A stretch of DNA of 64,000 bases from Zoogloea oleivorans (lineage in GTDB: Bacteria > Pseudomonadota > Gammaproteobacteria > Burkholderiales > Rhodocyclaceae), in assembly GCF_008107625.1 (NCBI RefSeq), contig NZ_SDKK01000004.1, positions 121,276-185,275 on the forward strand, read 5' to 3'. The position numbers and the translations under genes are program-made. The notes under the pieces were generated by a model, which was not told the origin of the DNA, did not search any database, and saw only the letters and a list, made by a program, of their open reading frames with translations. The stretch's first letter is position 1. Every line of letters begins with the position of its first letter. This document shows positions 36,572 through 47,085 of the stretch, one piece after another.

Positions 36572-37819
36572 ATGTCGAATACCAACGGCGCCCACCCGGG
36601 CACCGCAGCCACCGAGCCGACCCACCCCACCGCCTTCGCCGTCACCCTGATGGAGCACTTGGTGGTGCCCACTTTCGTGCTCGACGCCGAGCAGCGGGTG
36701 ATCGTATGGAACCGGGCCTGCGAACGCCTCACCGGCATCCCTGCCAGCCAGGTGATGGGCACCCGCGAACACTGGCGGGCCTTCTACGACGCACCGCGCC
36801 CATGCCTGGCCGACCTGGTGGCCACCAGTGACTGGAGCGCCATCAACAAGCTCTACACAACACATGACGACCCGAGTACCCCGGACCATGGCGTACATGC
36901 CGAAAACTGGTGCAGCATGCCGGCCCGCGGCGAGCAGCGTTATCTGGCGGTGGACGCCGGCCCGGTCTTCGACGGTGCCGGACAGCTCATCGCGGTTGTC
37001 GAAACCCTGCGCGACAACACCGACAGCAAGCTGACCCAGCTTCGCGTGCAGGAACAAGCCAGCATCCTGCAGATTCATTACGAGCAAAACCAGCGCGAAG
37101 CCGAAATGGCCCGACGCATCCTCGACCACCAGATCCGCAGCGACCTGATGCTCCAGTCCGGCGTGAAATACGCGGTCATGCCGGCCACCAACTTCTCGGG
37201 CGACATGGTCCTCGCCGCCCGCGCGCCCGACGGCCGGCTCTACGCCATGCTGGCCGACGCCACCGGCCACGGCCTGGCCGCGGCAGTCAGCGTACTGCCC
37301 GTGGTGCAGGAGTTCTACCGCCTCGTCGAGCAGGGCCAGCCGCTCATCAGCATCGTCGAATCGATCAACTTCGTGCTCGTCAATTCACTGCCGATGGGCC
37401 GCTTCGTGGCTGCTGCGCTGGTCTGTCTGGATGAAGGGAAGCACCAGGGCGAAGTGTGGGTCGGCGGCATTCCGGACGTGATGTTGATCGACACCGCACA
37501 CCAGTACGTGCGGCGCTTCGACTCCCGCTGCCTGCCGCTGGGCGTCAGCCGCGAGGCGGATGCCATCGGCAGTGTGGAAAATTTCACCTGGGACAGCCCG
37601 GCGCGACTGGTGATGCTCTCCGACGGGGTGGTTGAAGCCACCTCCGCGGCGGGCGAAGCCTTTGGCGAAGCGCGCCTGCTCGAAGCCCTCACACACACCC
37701 ACACGCAGAACGACGACCTGATCGGCAGCCTCCACGCCGCCCTCAACGCTCACCTGAAAGGCGCCGCCGCCCATGACGACATGTCGGTACTGGTCATCGG
37801 CTGCCCGGCCACGCCGTAA
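36572..37819 (+). CDS. PAS-containing PP2C/SpoIIE-type serine phosphatase
   Basis: This is a 415-aa cytoplasmic phosphatase. The ATG at 36572 (GGAGA upstream) is preferred over an in-frame ATG at 36515. A PAS domain covers about 20-140 (VVPTFVLDAEQRVIVWNRACERLTG; AGQLIAVVETLRDNT) and a short coiled linker precedes the SpoIIE-type PP2C domain (about 190-410). Metal-binding motifs are NFSGDMV, LADATGHGLAA, LMLSDGVVEA-like LVMLSDGVVEATS and AAHDDMSVLVI. Such proteins control anti-sigma antagonists or similar switches. No kinase or STAS partner is adjacent; the upstream CZB protein may be functionally linked. Confidence 0.9.
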   Translation: MSNTNGAHPGTAATEPTHPTAFAVTLMEHLVVPTFVLDAEQRVIVWNRACERLTGIPASQVMGTREHWRAFYDAPRPCLADLVATSDWSAINKLYTTHDDPSTPDHGVHAENWCSMPARGEQRYLAVDAGPVFDGAGQLIAVVETLRDNTDSKLTQLRVQEQASILQIHYEQNQREAEMARRILDHQIRSDLMLQSGVKYAVMPATNFSGDMVLAARAPDGRLYAMLADATGHGLAAAVSVLPVVQEFYRLVEQGQPLISIVESINFVLVNSLPMGRFVAAALVCLDEGKHQGEVWVGGIPDVMLIDTAHQYVRRFDSRCLPLGVSREADAIGSVENFTWDSPARLVMLSDGVVEATSAAGEAFGEARLLEALTHTHTQNDDLIGSLHAALNAHLKGAAAHDDMSVLVIGCPATP

Positions 37820-38073
37820 TCAGCACAGCCGGGCGTAGCGCACGGTCCAGCGGCTGTCCGCGACACAGCCGTTTTCGGTTTTCAAATCCGCCCTGACTGC
37901 GGCGCCAGCCGGCACACCATGGCGCAATACAAGGCGCATCAGGGCCGAAAGACGCGGGCAAAACCTCATCGCGCAAACATCGCGCGGGGGCGGATCACAT
38001 CCATATCCGCCACCCGCCGCGGTGTGTTAACGTCAAGCTCTCCCCTGCCACCCAGAGCAAGCGAGCCTGAGCC

Positions 38074-39545
38074 ATGAGTGAAAGAACCATCCAGTTCTAC
38101 TTCCGCGGCGCGATCCGGCAACTTGAAGGTGCCGCGCCAACCCGCACGGTACTGCAATACCTGCGCGAGGACGCGCACGCCACCGGCACCAAGGAAGGCT
38201 GTGCCGAGGGCGACTGCGGCGCGTGCACGGTGGTGCTCGGAGAAAAGGTGGATGGCGCGCTGCAACTGCGGGCGGTCAATGCCTGCCTCCAGTTCGTACC
38301 CACCCTCGACGGCAAGGCGCTGTTCACCGTCGAAGACCTGGCCGCCATCGGCCCGTCCGCCAGAACCGGCCTGCTCCACCCGGTGCAGCAGGGACTGGTG
38401 GACCGGCACGCCTCCCAGTGCGGCTTCTGCACGCCGGGTTTCGCCATGTCGCTGTTCGCCCTCTACGAGAACAACCCGCAATGCCCGAGCCGCGCCGCCG
38501 TCTGCGACGCGCTATCGGGCAACCTGTGCCGGTGCACCGGCTACCGGCCGATTCTCGACGCAGTGCCCGCCGCCTACACCCGGAAACGGGTCAGCCTCGA
38601 CCGGCCCGCGGTGCTGGCCGCCCTCGATGAAATGGCCGCGCTGCCGACCCTCGACTATGCCGCTGCCGGGCAACGCTTCATCGCCCCGCGCAGCCTGGCC
38701 GAACTGGCCGCCACCCGCCTGGCGCGCCCTCAAGCCCGCCTGCTGGCCGGCGCCACCGACGTGGGCTTGTGGGTCACCAAGCAGTTGCGCCAACTCGACG
38801 ACCTGATCTACCTGGGCGCAGTGCCCGAGCTGAAGGTCATCCGCGTCGATGAAGAAAGCCTCTTCATCGGCGCTGGCGTCAGCCTCACCGATGCCTTCGA
38901 CGCCCTCAATACGTTCGAACCCGCCTGGGCCGAGCTGGCCCGCCGCTTCGCCTCGACACCGATTCGCAACGCCGGCACCCTTGGCGGCAACCTCGCCAAC
39001 GGCTCGCCCATCGGCGACGCCATGCCCGGCCTGATCGCCCTCGGCGCACAGATCGTGCTGCACAAGGGCGAGCAGAGGCGTCGGCTGCCACTGGAAGACT
39101 TCTACCTGGCCTACCAGCAAACCGCCCTGACACCCGGTGAATTCGTGCAGGCCGTGCTGATTCCAGCGCCGCCGGCCGGCCAGCTGTTCCGCACCTGGAA
39201 AGTCGCCAAGCGCACGGATCAGGACATCTCCGCGGTATGCGGCGCCTTCGCGCTGACGCTGACCGACGACATCGTCAGCCAGGCCCGCATCGCCTTCGGT
39301 GGTGTTGCCGCCACGCCGCTGCGCGCCCGCGCCACCGAACGCTTCCTGCTCGACAAGCCGTGGTGCGCCGCCACCGTCGAGGCCGCCATGGACGTGCTGA
39401 AAAACGAGTACACACCGCTGTCCGACCTGCGCGCCTCCGCCGCCTACCGGCGCCAGGTCACGGCCAGCCTGCTGCGCCGCCTGTGGCTGGAAAACAGCGC
39501 TGCGTCCGGCATGCCGGTGCGCCTCGCCGATGTGGAGACCCTGCC

Positions 39546-39549
<4 letters not shown>
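38074..39549 (+). CDS. xdhA: Xanthine dehydrogenase small subunit (2Fe-2S/FAD)
   Basis: This subunit passes electrons from the molybdenum centre through two 2Fe-2S clusters to FAD and NAD (491 aa). The plant-type cluster Cys are 43, 48 and 51 (EGCAEGDCGAC) with a fourth near residue 73. The second cluster lies in QCGFCTPGF...NLCRCTGYRP, followed by the FAD domain from about residue 190 (LLAGATDVGLWV; TPIRNAGTLGGNLANGSPIGD). The stop overlaps the xdhB start (ATGA). It heads a tight xdhA-xdhB-xdhC-guaD operon that turns guanine and hypoxanthine into urate. Confidence 0.96.
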
Positions 39550-41860
<2,311 letters not shown>

Positions 41861-41864
<4 letters not shown>

Positions 41865-42874
41865 ACGACTGGCTCCTCGCCCTTCCCGACTGGCTGGAGG
41901 CCGGACAAGCCGCGGTACTCGTCACCGTCGTACGCACCGACGGCTCGACCCCCCGGGAAGCCGGCGCCAGCATGCTCGTCGGCCATGCCGACAGCCGCGA
42001 CAGCATCGGCGGCGGCCACCTGGAATGGCTGGCCACCTCTGCGGCCCGCGAAATGCAGGTGACAGGCGACATGCCCCGCCTCATGCGCTTCGCCCTCGGC
42101 GCCAGTCTCGGCCAGTGCTGCGGCGGCGTGGTGTGGCTGCTGCTGGAGCGGATCGACCCGCAGCAAGCCGGCCACTGGCGGACCCGTGCCGCAGCCGTCA
42201 CCACCGGCCAGACCCTGCAGCGCCGACTGGCCTCCGGCGACGCCGCTTCCGGCTGGACCCTGTCCGCAGCGCAGCCGGACGAGCTGCCCCGTTTTCGGCA
42301 TGACGGCGAACACTGGGCCTTCGAACAACAAGTGGCCGCAAGCCGCTTTCCGGTGCGCCTGTTCGGCGCCGGCCACGTGGGCGAAGCCATCGCCCGCGCC
42401 CTCGCCCCGCTGGGCGCCCAGATCAGCTGGATGGACGGCCGCGACGGAGCCTTCCCGGCCGAGCTGCCGCCGGGCGTCACCGCCATCGCCAGTGACACAC
42501 CCACCGCCGAGGTGCGCAGCGCCCCGCCGGGCAGCTACTTCCTGGTTATGACCCACAGTCACAGCCTTGACTTCGAACTCTGCGAGGCCATTTTCGCCCG
42601 CCGCGATTTCGCCTACTTCGGCCTGATCGGCTCGGCCACCAAGCGCGCCACCTTTGCACATCGCCTGCTCGCCCGCGGACTCGACCCGCAGCGCCTCACC
42701 GAACTCACCTGCCCGATCGGCATCGCCGGCATCCGCAGCAAGCATCCCGCCGCCATCGCCGCCGCCGTCGCCGCCCAACTGCTGCAGGTGAAGGAAGCCC
42801 GCGAAGAAGGCCCGCACGATGCCACCCTGGCCCACCCCAATCCCCTGCTTGCACGACAATTCATGGAGGCCTGA
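41861..42874 (+). CDS. xdhC: Xanthine dehydrogenase accessory protein (molybdenum cofactor insertion)
   Basis: XdhC binds molybdenum cofactor, promotes its sulfuration and loads it into XdhB (337 aa). The N-terminal XdhC/CoxI domain shows VLVTVVRTDGSTPREAGASMLV and GASLGQCCGGVVWLLLE with the conserved Cys pair. The C-terminal Rossmann-like domain begins VRLFGAGHVGEAIARAL and ends in the family phrase CPIGIAGIRSKHPAAIA. The start is a 4-nt overlap with xdhB; the stop shares one base with the guaD start (TGATG). Confidence 0.95.
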
Positions 42875-44187
42875 TGAGCACCAAAAAACAAGATGTCCTG
42901 GTTCGCGGACAGATCCTCCACTACCTCACCGATCCCGGCCCGGGCGACGATCCGGCGGCGTGGGAGTACTTTGACGACGGCGCCCTGTGGATCGTCGACG
43001 GCCACGTCCAGAGCGTCGGCCCGTGGGCGGTCGTCACCGCCAACCTTGCCCCGCAGGTCCGCGAGGCCGCCAGCTTTCACGACCACCGCGGCAAGCTGGT
43101 CCTGCCCGGCCTGGTGGACACCCACATCCACTACCCGCAAGCCGGCGTAATCGGCTCTTTCGGGCGGCAGTTGCTCGACTGGCTCAACGACTACACCTTC
43201 CCGGCCGAAGCGCGCTTCGCCGATTACAGCGAGGCTGAACGTAGCGCCGCCTTCGTCGTCGACCGCCTGCTCGCCCACGGCACCACCACCGCCTCGGTGT
43301 TCGCCACCGTGCACGCCCATTCGGTGGATGCCTTCTTCAGCGCCGCCGAGGCCAAAGGCCTGCGCATGCTGTGCGGCAAGGTGCTGATGGACCGCCACTG
43401 CCCGGACAACCTGCGCGACAGCGCCGCATCGGGCCGCGCCGACAGCCAGGCCCTGATCGAACGCTGGCACGGCCGCGGCCGCCTTGGCTACAGCCTCACG
43501 CCGCGCTTCGCCCCCACCTCGACGCGGGAGCAACTGCAGGCCACCGGCGAACTCTTCCAGGCCCGCCCCGACTTGCACCTGCAAACCCACCTCGCCGAAA
43601 ACCCCGCCGAAATCGCCTGGGTGCAGGCACTCTTCCCCGAGCGCAGCAGCTACCTCGACGTCTACGCCCACTACGGCCTGCTCGGCCCGCGCAGCATCTA
43701 CGGCCACTGCATCCACCTGAGCCCCGCCGAGCGCGCCGACATGGCCGCCGCCGGCGCCGCCGCGGCCTTCTGCCCCACCTCCAACCTCTTCCTCGGCAGC
43801 GGCTTTTTCGACTACGCCGCCAGCACCGCCGCCGGCATGCGCGTCGGCCTCGCCACCGACGTGGGCGGCGGCACCAGCTTCAGCCTGATCCGCACCCTGG
43901 GCCAGGCCTACGCCATCAGCCAGACCCACGCCACGCCCCTGTCGCCGATGCGCGGCTGGTACCTGGCCACCCTCGGCGGCGCCCGCGCGCTCTACCTGGA
44001 AGCGCACATCGGCAACTTCCAGCCCGGCCACGAAGCCGACTTCGTCGTCCTCGACTGGGCCGCCACCCCGGAACTCGCCTGGCGCATGGACCGCACGCAA
44101 ACACTCGCCGAACGGCTCTTCGCACTGATGATCCTCGGCGATGAACGCTGCGTGGTGGCCACGCATGTGATGGGGGAGCGGGTGTAA
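42874..44187 (+). CDS. guaD: Guanine deaminase
   Basis: This enzyme deaminates guanine to xanthine, the substrate of the xanthine dehydrogenase encoded upstream (437 aa). It is a zinc amidohydrolase: DTHIHYPQ (metal His pair, 9 residues before GVIGSFG), LQTHLAENPAEI, YGHCIHLS and ATDVGGGTSFS (catalytic Asp). The ATG overlaps the xdhC stop by one base, so all four genes are translationally linked. Together with the adenine deaminase at 32 kb this gives purine base entry to urate. Confidence 0.96.
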   Translation: MSTKKQDVLVRGQILHYLTDPGPGDDPAAWEYFDDGALWIVDGHVQSVGPWAVVTANLAPQVREAASFHDHRGKLVLPGLVDTHIHYPQAGVIGSFGRQLLDWLNDYTFPAEARFADYSEAERSAAFVVDRLLAHGTTTASVFATVHAHSVDAFFSAAEAKGLRMLCGKVLMDRHCPDNLRDSAASGRADSQALIERWHGRGRLGYSLTPRFAPTSTREQLQATGELFQARPDLHLQTHLAENPAEIAWVQALFPERSSYLDVYAHYGLLGPRSIYGHCIHLSPAERADMAAAGAAAAFCPTSNLFLGSGFFDYAASTAAGMRVGLATDVGGGTSFSLIRTLGQAYAISQTHATPLSPMRGWYLATLGGARALYLEAHIGNFQPGHEADFVVLDWAATPELAWRMDRTQTLAERLFALMILGDERCVVATHVMGERV

Positions 44188-44260
44188 TCAACGGCCATTG
44201 CAGGGGCCGGAGGAGGACATGCCCAAAAGCCCAGCACCACGGTGTTTGATACACTATTCT

Positions 44261-44276
44261 TTAACGTATTCGTTAA
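44261..44276 (+). promoter_or_regulatory. Operator-like palindrome of the toxin-antitoxin operon
   Basis: TTAACG-tatt-CGTTAA is a perfect inverted repeat directly before the ribosome site (AAGGAG) of the antitoxin gene. A possible -35, TTGATA, lies at 44246-44251. Phd-type antitoxins usually repress their own promoter at such a palindrome, so autoregulation is inferred. Confidence 0.6.
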
Positions 44277-44287
44277 GGAGTTTTGCC

Positions 44288-44563
44288 ATGAGCTTCACTG
44301 CCCAAGATGTTGTGCCGATCAGCGAGGCACGTGCTCGTCTGACCGAGCTGTCCGATGAAGTGGTGGCCGGGGCTGAAAAGCTGCTGACCAAGAACGGTGC
44401 GGCCTACGTTGCCATCGTCGATGCGAAAAAACTCGACTACTACCACGCCCTGGAAGCGGAACACGCCAGCCTGGTGCTGCTGACGGAGGCTGAGACCGGG
44501 TTGCGGGAGGTACTGGCCGGGCATCGCCTATCCAACGCGGACCTCCTGAAAGCGCTGTCCTGA
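44288..44563 (+). CDS. Phd/YefM-family antitoxin
   Basis: This is a 91-aa antitoxin. The ATG at 44288 has AAGGAG 8 nt upstream. The N-terminal Phd/YefM DNA-binding part reads VVPISEARARLTELSDEVVAG...LTKNGAAYVAIVDAKKLDYY. The C-terminal helices (LREVLAGHRLSNADLLKAL) would wrap the toxin. The gene shares one base with the toxin gene (TGATG). Codon use is less GC-biased than in the flanking genes, in keeping with an accessory module. Confidence 0.85.
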   Translation: MSFTAQDVVPISEARARLTELSDEVVAGAEKLLTKNGAAYVAIVDAKKLDYYHALEAEHASLVLLTEAETGLREVLAGHRLSNADLLKALS

Positions 44564-44958
44564 TGGCCTTGCCGTCCACCGCCAAGGTCGAAGCCGCCCC
44601 CAATTTCCTGGCTAATCTGGACGCGGCTCAGCACTTCTTTCAAGCCCAGGATGCCGCCTCTGCAGAGGCGCGATCAGCCAAGCTGAAAGCAGACCTCAGG
44701 GAAATGGTCACTGTGCTGGCGTGGTCTCCGGCCAGTGGTCGGCCCGCACGCTTTCTGTCTGCAAAATCTGCACAGGCAAGGCTAAGAGCCAACGCCGTTC
44801 AGCAACTGGCAGAGCAAGCGGGTTTGCCTCACTTGCGCGAGTACCTTGTCAGCCATCACATCATTCTGTACGCACACTCCGACACGGATGTTGTGTTGCT
44901 GGCTTTGAAGCACCAGCGGCAGTTGGTATACGCAGCCGATCATTTCACCACCCCATAA
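44563..44958 (+). CDS. RelE/ParE-type toxin (putative)
   Basis: This is a 131-aa protein directly coupled to the antitoxin gene. The C-terminal half has the RelE/ParE-fold pattern: a basic loop followed by LREYLVSHHIILYAHSDTDVVLLALKHQRQLVY. It is longer than typical RelE/ParE toxins (about 90-100 aa) because of an N-terminal extension of about 40 residues rich in Ala. Whether it cuts mRNA (RelE-like) or poisons gyrase (ParE-like) cannot be read from the sequence. A 33-nt hairpin lies 29 nt after the stop. Confidence 0.72.
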   Translation: MALPSTAKVEAAPNFLANLDAAQHFFQAQDAASAEARSAKLKADLREMVTVLAWSPASGRPARFLSAKSAQARLRANAVQQLAEQAGLPHLREYLVSHHIILYAHSDTDVVLLALKHQRQLVYAADHFTTP

Positions 44959-44987
44959 ACCCCTTTCTTCATATGAAGAACCCCAAA

Positions 44988-45020
44988 CCTCACATCACAA
45001 AATCATTTTGCGATGTGAGG
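44988..45020 (+). terminator. Hairpin downstream of the toxin gene
   Basis: The arms cctcacatc-a-caaaa and ttttg-c-gatgtgagg pair over 14 bp with one internal mismatch around a 3-nt loop. It lies 29 nt after the toxin stop. It may end the toxin-antitoxin transcript, although no T-run follows. Confidence 0.45.
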
Positions 45021-45131
45021 AAATGATTTCGGCACGCCACCCTGGCTTTTTGTCACGTGACAAAATCATTCCGTGATTTGACCCAAGCCGTGGGATACAT
45101 CACCCAAAGGTTTTTTCATATGAAATAAAGT

Positions 45132-45170
45132 TTTTGCCATATGAAAAAATTATTTTTCCATATGGCAAAA
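45132..45170 (-). terminator. Long CATATG hairpin downstream of the DUF1016 gene
   Basis: Two 18-nt arms (ttttgccatatgaaaaaa / tttttccatatggcaaaa, one mismatch) surround the loop tta. It lies 44 nt beyond the nuclease stop on the minus strand and also reads as a hairpin on the plus strand, where it is followed by cggtttttt. Termination is plausible in either direction, but the stem is AT-rich. Confidence 0.45.
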
Positions 45171-45213
45171 CGGTTTTTTCTGCCGAGTCGATGCGGTGGC
45201 GGTGCGCTCTTGC

Positions 45214-46272
45214 TCATGCCAGCCCTGTTCCAGGAATGCTCTGTGCAGTGTTTTGGGCTTCATCCAGGATCGCCCGCTCGCGCTCGATCTCGCAGCGCAG
45301 CTCTTCTTCACTGGGCAGGATCAGGCGATATTTACTGGCAAACAACTGCTCGCTGTCGTGCAGCACCGAGTAGCGCACCACGGAATGATCCTTGTGCTCG
45401 CAGAGCAGGATGCCGACGGTGGGGTTGTCATCCGGGCCGCGTTTGAGATCGTCGTACATGCGGACATACATATCCATCTGCCCGATGTCCTGATGCGTCA
45501 GCTCATGGGTTTTCAGGTCGATCAGCACAAAACACTTGAGCAGGTAGTTGTAGAACACCAGATCAATGTAGAAATCCTTGCTTTCGGTGCTGATGCGTTG
45601 CTGACGGGCGACGAAGGCAAAGCCCTTGCCCAGTTCCAGCAGGAAAGCCTGCAACTTATCCATCAACGCCTGTTCCAGCGTCGATTCCAGCAACTTGCCG
45701 CTGCCCGGGAAGCCGAGGAATTCCAGCATCACCGGGTCACGGATGAATTCGCGCGGCGCTTGTTTCAGGGCTTGAAGATTGGCATCGGCTTCGGCCGTGA
45801 CAGCATGCCGGTCTTCGCTCAGCAGCAGGCGTTCGTAATACAAGGTGCCGATCTGGCGTTCCAAGGCGCGGGAACTCCAGTTCTGCGCGGCGGCTTCGTT
45901 CATGTACCACTGCCGGGCGTCCGCGCTCTCCACGCGTACTAGCGTGCGGTAGTGGGTCCAGCTCAATTCGTGACGCAGTGCGTCACGAATTGGGAAGGCC
46001 TGATAAAACAGCCGCATGTAACGCAAATTCGAGGCATCGAACCCTTTGCCAAATTCGCGGGTCAGGTTTTCCGCCAGACTGGACAGCAGCTTTTTGCCGT
46101 AGGCAGCACGATTCTCGCCACCCTGTTCAAATTCGACGATATGCCGCCCCACTTCCCAGCAAGTCTGCACCTGCACCATGTCCACCGCCCGCAAGGCACG
46201 TTGGCGGCCCTGCGCGATTAGCTCGCGCAGGGCGGCGAGCAGAGGGTGCGGCAGGCTGGGTTGATCGTTCAT
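45214..46272 (-). CDS. DUF1016 (YhcG-like) PD-(D/E)XK nuclease-domain protein
   Basis: This is a 352-aa protein. The ATG at 46272 is chosen for AAGGAG 6 nt upstream. The N-terminal DUF1016 helical region spans about 10-170 (VGRHIVEFEQGGENRAAYGKKLL; LSENL-like SSLAENLTREFGKGFDASNLRYMR). The C-terminal nuclease core shows DFYIDLVFYNYLLKCFVLIDLKTHE, giving the Asp and Asp-x-Lys pattern of the fold, then PTVGILLCEHKDHSVVRYSV. Members are often found beside type I restriction specificity genes, and here a truncated hsdS ends 11 nt upstream. The biological role is unproven; the protein may belong to mobile or defence-related islands. Confidence 0.88.
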   Translation of the reverse strand: MNDQPSLPHPLLAALRELIAQGRQRALRAVDMVQVQTCWEVGRHIVEFEQGGENRAAYGKKLLSSLAENLTREFGKGFDASNLRYMRLFYQAFPIRDALRHELSWTHYRTLVRVESADARQWYMNEAAAQNWSSRALERQIGTLYYERLLLSEDRHAVTAEADANLQALKQAPREFIRDPVMLEFLGFPGSGKLLESTLEQALMDKLQAFLLELGKGFAFVARQQRISTESKDFYIDLVFYNYLLKCFVLIDLKTHELTHQDIGQMDMYVRMYDDLKRGPDDNPTVGILLCEHKDHSVVRYSVLHDSEQLFASKYRLILPSEEELRCEIERERAILDEAQNTAQSIPGTGLA

Positions 46273-46283
46273 GCGGGTCTCCT

Positions 46284-46814
46284 TCACGCCACCGTGACCT
46301 GACCATTCATCAGCAGGGGGAGGAGCCAGTCGCGGAGTTGGGCGAGTTGCTGGTTTTCCTGCTCAAGCAAATCTTGCCGCTTAAGAATTGGCTCGACCGC
46401 GTTCGTGAAATGCTCGACAACACTAGATTTAGGCAGGCAGATTTTTACTGTTTTTAGCACTGCACCAGAAACTTCCTTGAAGGTTGAGCCTGAAGCGTAC
46501 TGGGTAATCGTTTTCAAAGAACTTTTGACCGTGTAGTAAATGAATGCCGTCGAATAACCACTGGTCGGGACGAAGGACTTAAAGCCCTGATTAGTTGTCA
46601 GTTCGTTACGCGCAATCGCCATGTATCCGATGGGTGCGCGTGAACTAAGTAGTACCGTTCCAGCGGGGTGCATTTTCAGCGAAGCGCTCTTGATGCCTTC
46701 GTCGGAGACATCTTGTACTCCTCGGGTGATGAACTTATTACCTTGATTGCCGGAGAGGTCATACGGGGTAACCAATATCTTCCCTAGCCAAGCCGGGCCA
46801 GATGCAGGATGCAC
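46284..46814 (-). pseudogene. 5'-truncated type I restriction specificity subunit (hsdS remnant)
   Basis: This is a 176-codon open frame matching the second half of an HsdS protein. It holds one target-recognition domain (FITRGVQDVSDEGIKSASLKM, VLLSSRAPIGYMAIARNELT, NQGFKSFVP) and the C-terminal conserved helix (AVEPILKRQDLLEQENQQLAQLRDWLLPLLMNG). Complete HsdS proteins are about 400 aa with two recognition domains; here an in-frame TGA stands eight codons before the first usable GTG, and no hsdM or hsdR is nearby. It ends 11 nt before the DUF1016 start, so the two may be co-transcribed. It may be a remnant, or a half-size HsdS acting as a dimer (less likely). Confidence 0.75.
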
Positions 46815-46999
46815 GGAATCTTGACCCGTGAGTCTTCACTGAAAATCATCAGAGCTGAGCTCCCTTATTGTTCTTGCTGCACGGGGTTGCTTGAATCTTC
46901 ATCAGTCTAACAAAGGCTGGCTTAACTCAAGACACCATGGCCGACAACCAGACAGAGCAGGACGCGAACCCGAGAATCGGACGCTACGTCGCTTGCGTT

Positions 47000-47017
47000 G
47001 TCGGACTGAAGTCCGAC
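47000..47017. repeat. REP-like palindrome
   Basis: The hairpin gtcggac-tgaa-gtccgac lies in the gap before the MFS gene, in a context (gttgtcggactgaagtccgacc) like REP-type intergenic palindromes of other Proteobacteria. Only one copy is in this window, so repetition in the genome is not shown. Confidence 0.4.
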
Positions 47018-47085
47018 CCACAGAACCCTGGCGGGCTAGACGGCCTAGAATTGCGGGTCTGCATCCGCATTGCGCTCCCCACTCC

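Larger units (their letters stand above)
44965..45170. repeat. Cluster of five AT-rich palindromes
   Basis: Within about 206 nt there are five inverted repeats. They are TTCTTCATATGAAGAA (44965-44980, perfect), a 33-nt hairpin (44988-45020), TTTTGTCACGTGACAAAA (45048-45065, perfect), TTTCATATGAAA (45114-45125, perfect) and a 39-nt hairpin with 18-nt arms around CATATG (45132-45170). Three of them centre on CATATG. An 11-nt direct repeat, acaaaatcatt, occurs at 44997 and 45060. The stretch is far more AT-rich than its surroundings and lies between the toxin-antitoxin pair and the DUF1016 nuclease. Confidence 0.85.

Noticed and set aside
44965-45170. CRISPR array
   Set aside because: The repeats differ in sequence and length, are palindromic rather than direct, and are not separated by uniform spacers; no cas gene is near.
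45214-46814. Complete type I restriction-modification system
   Set aside because: There is no hsdM or hsdR, and hsdS is missing its first half.
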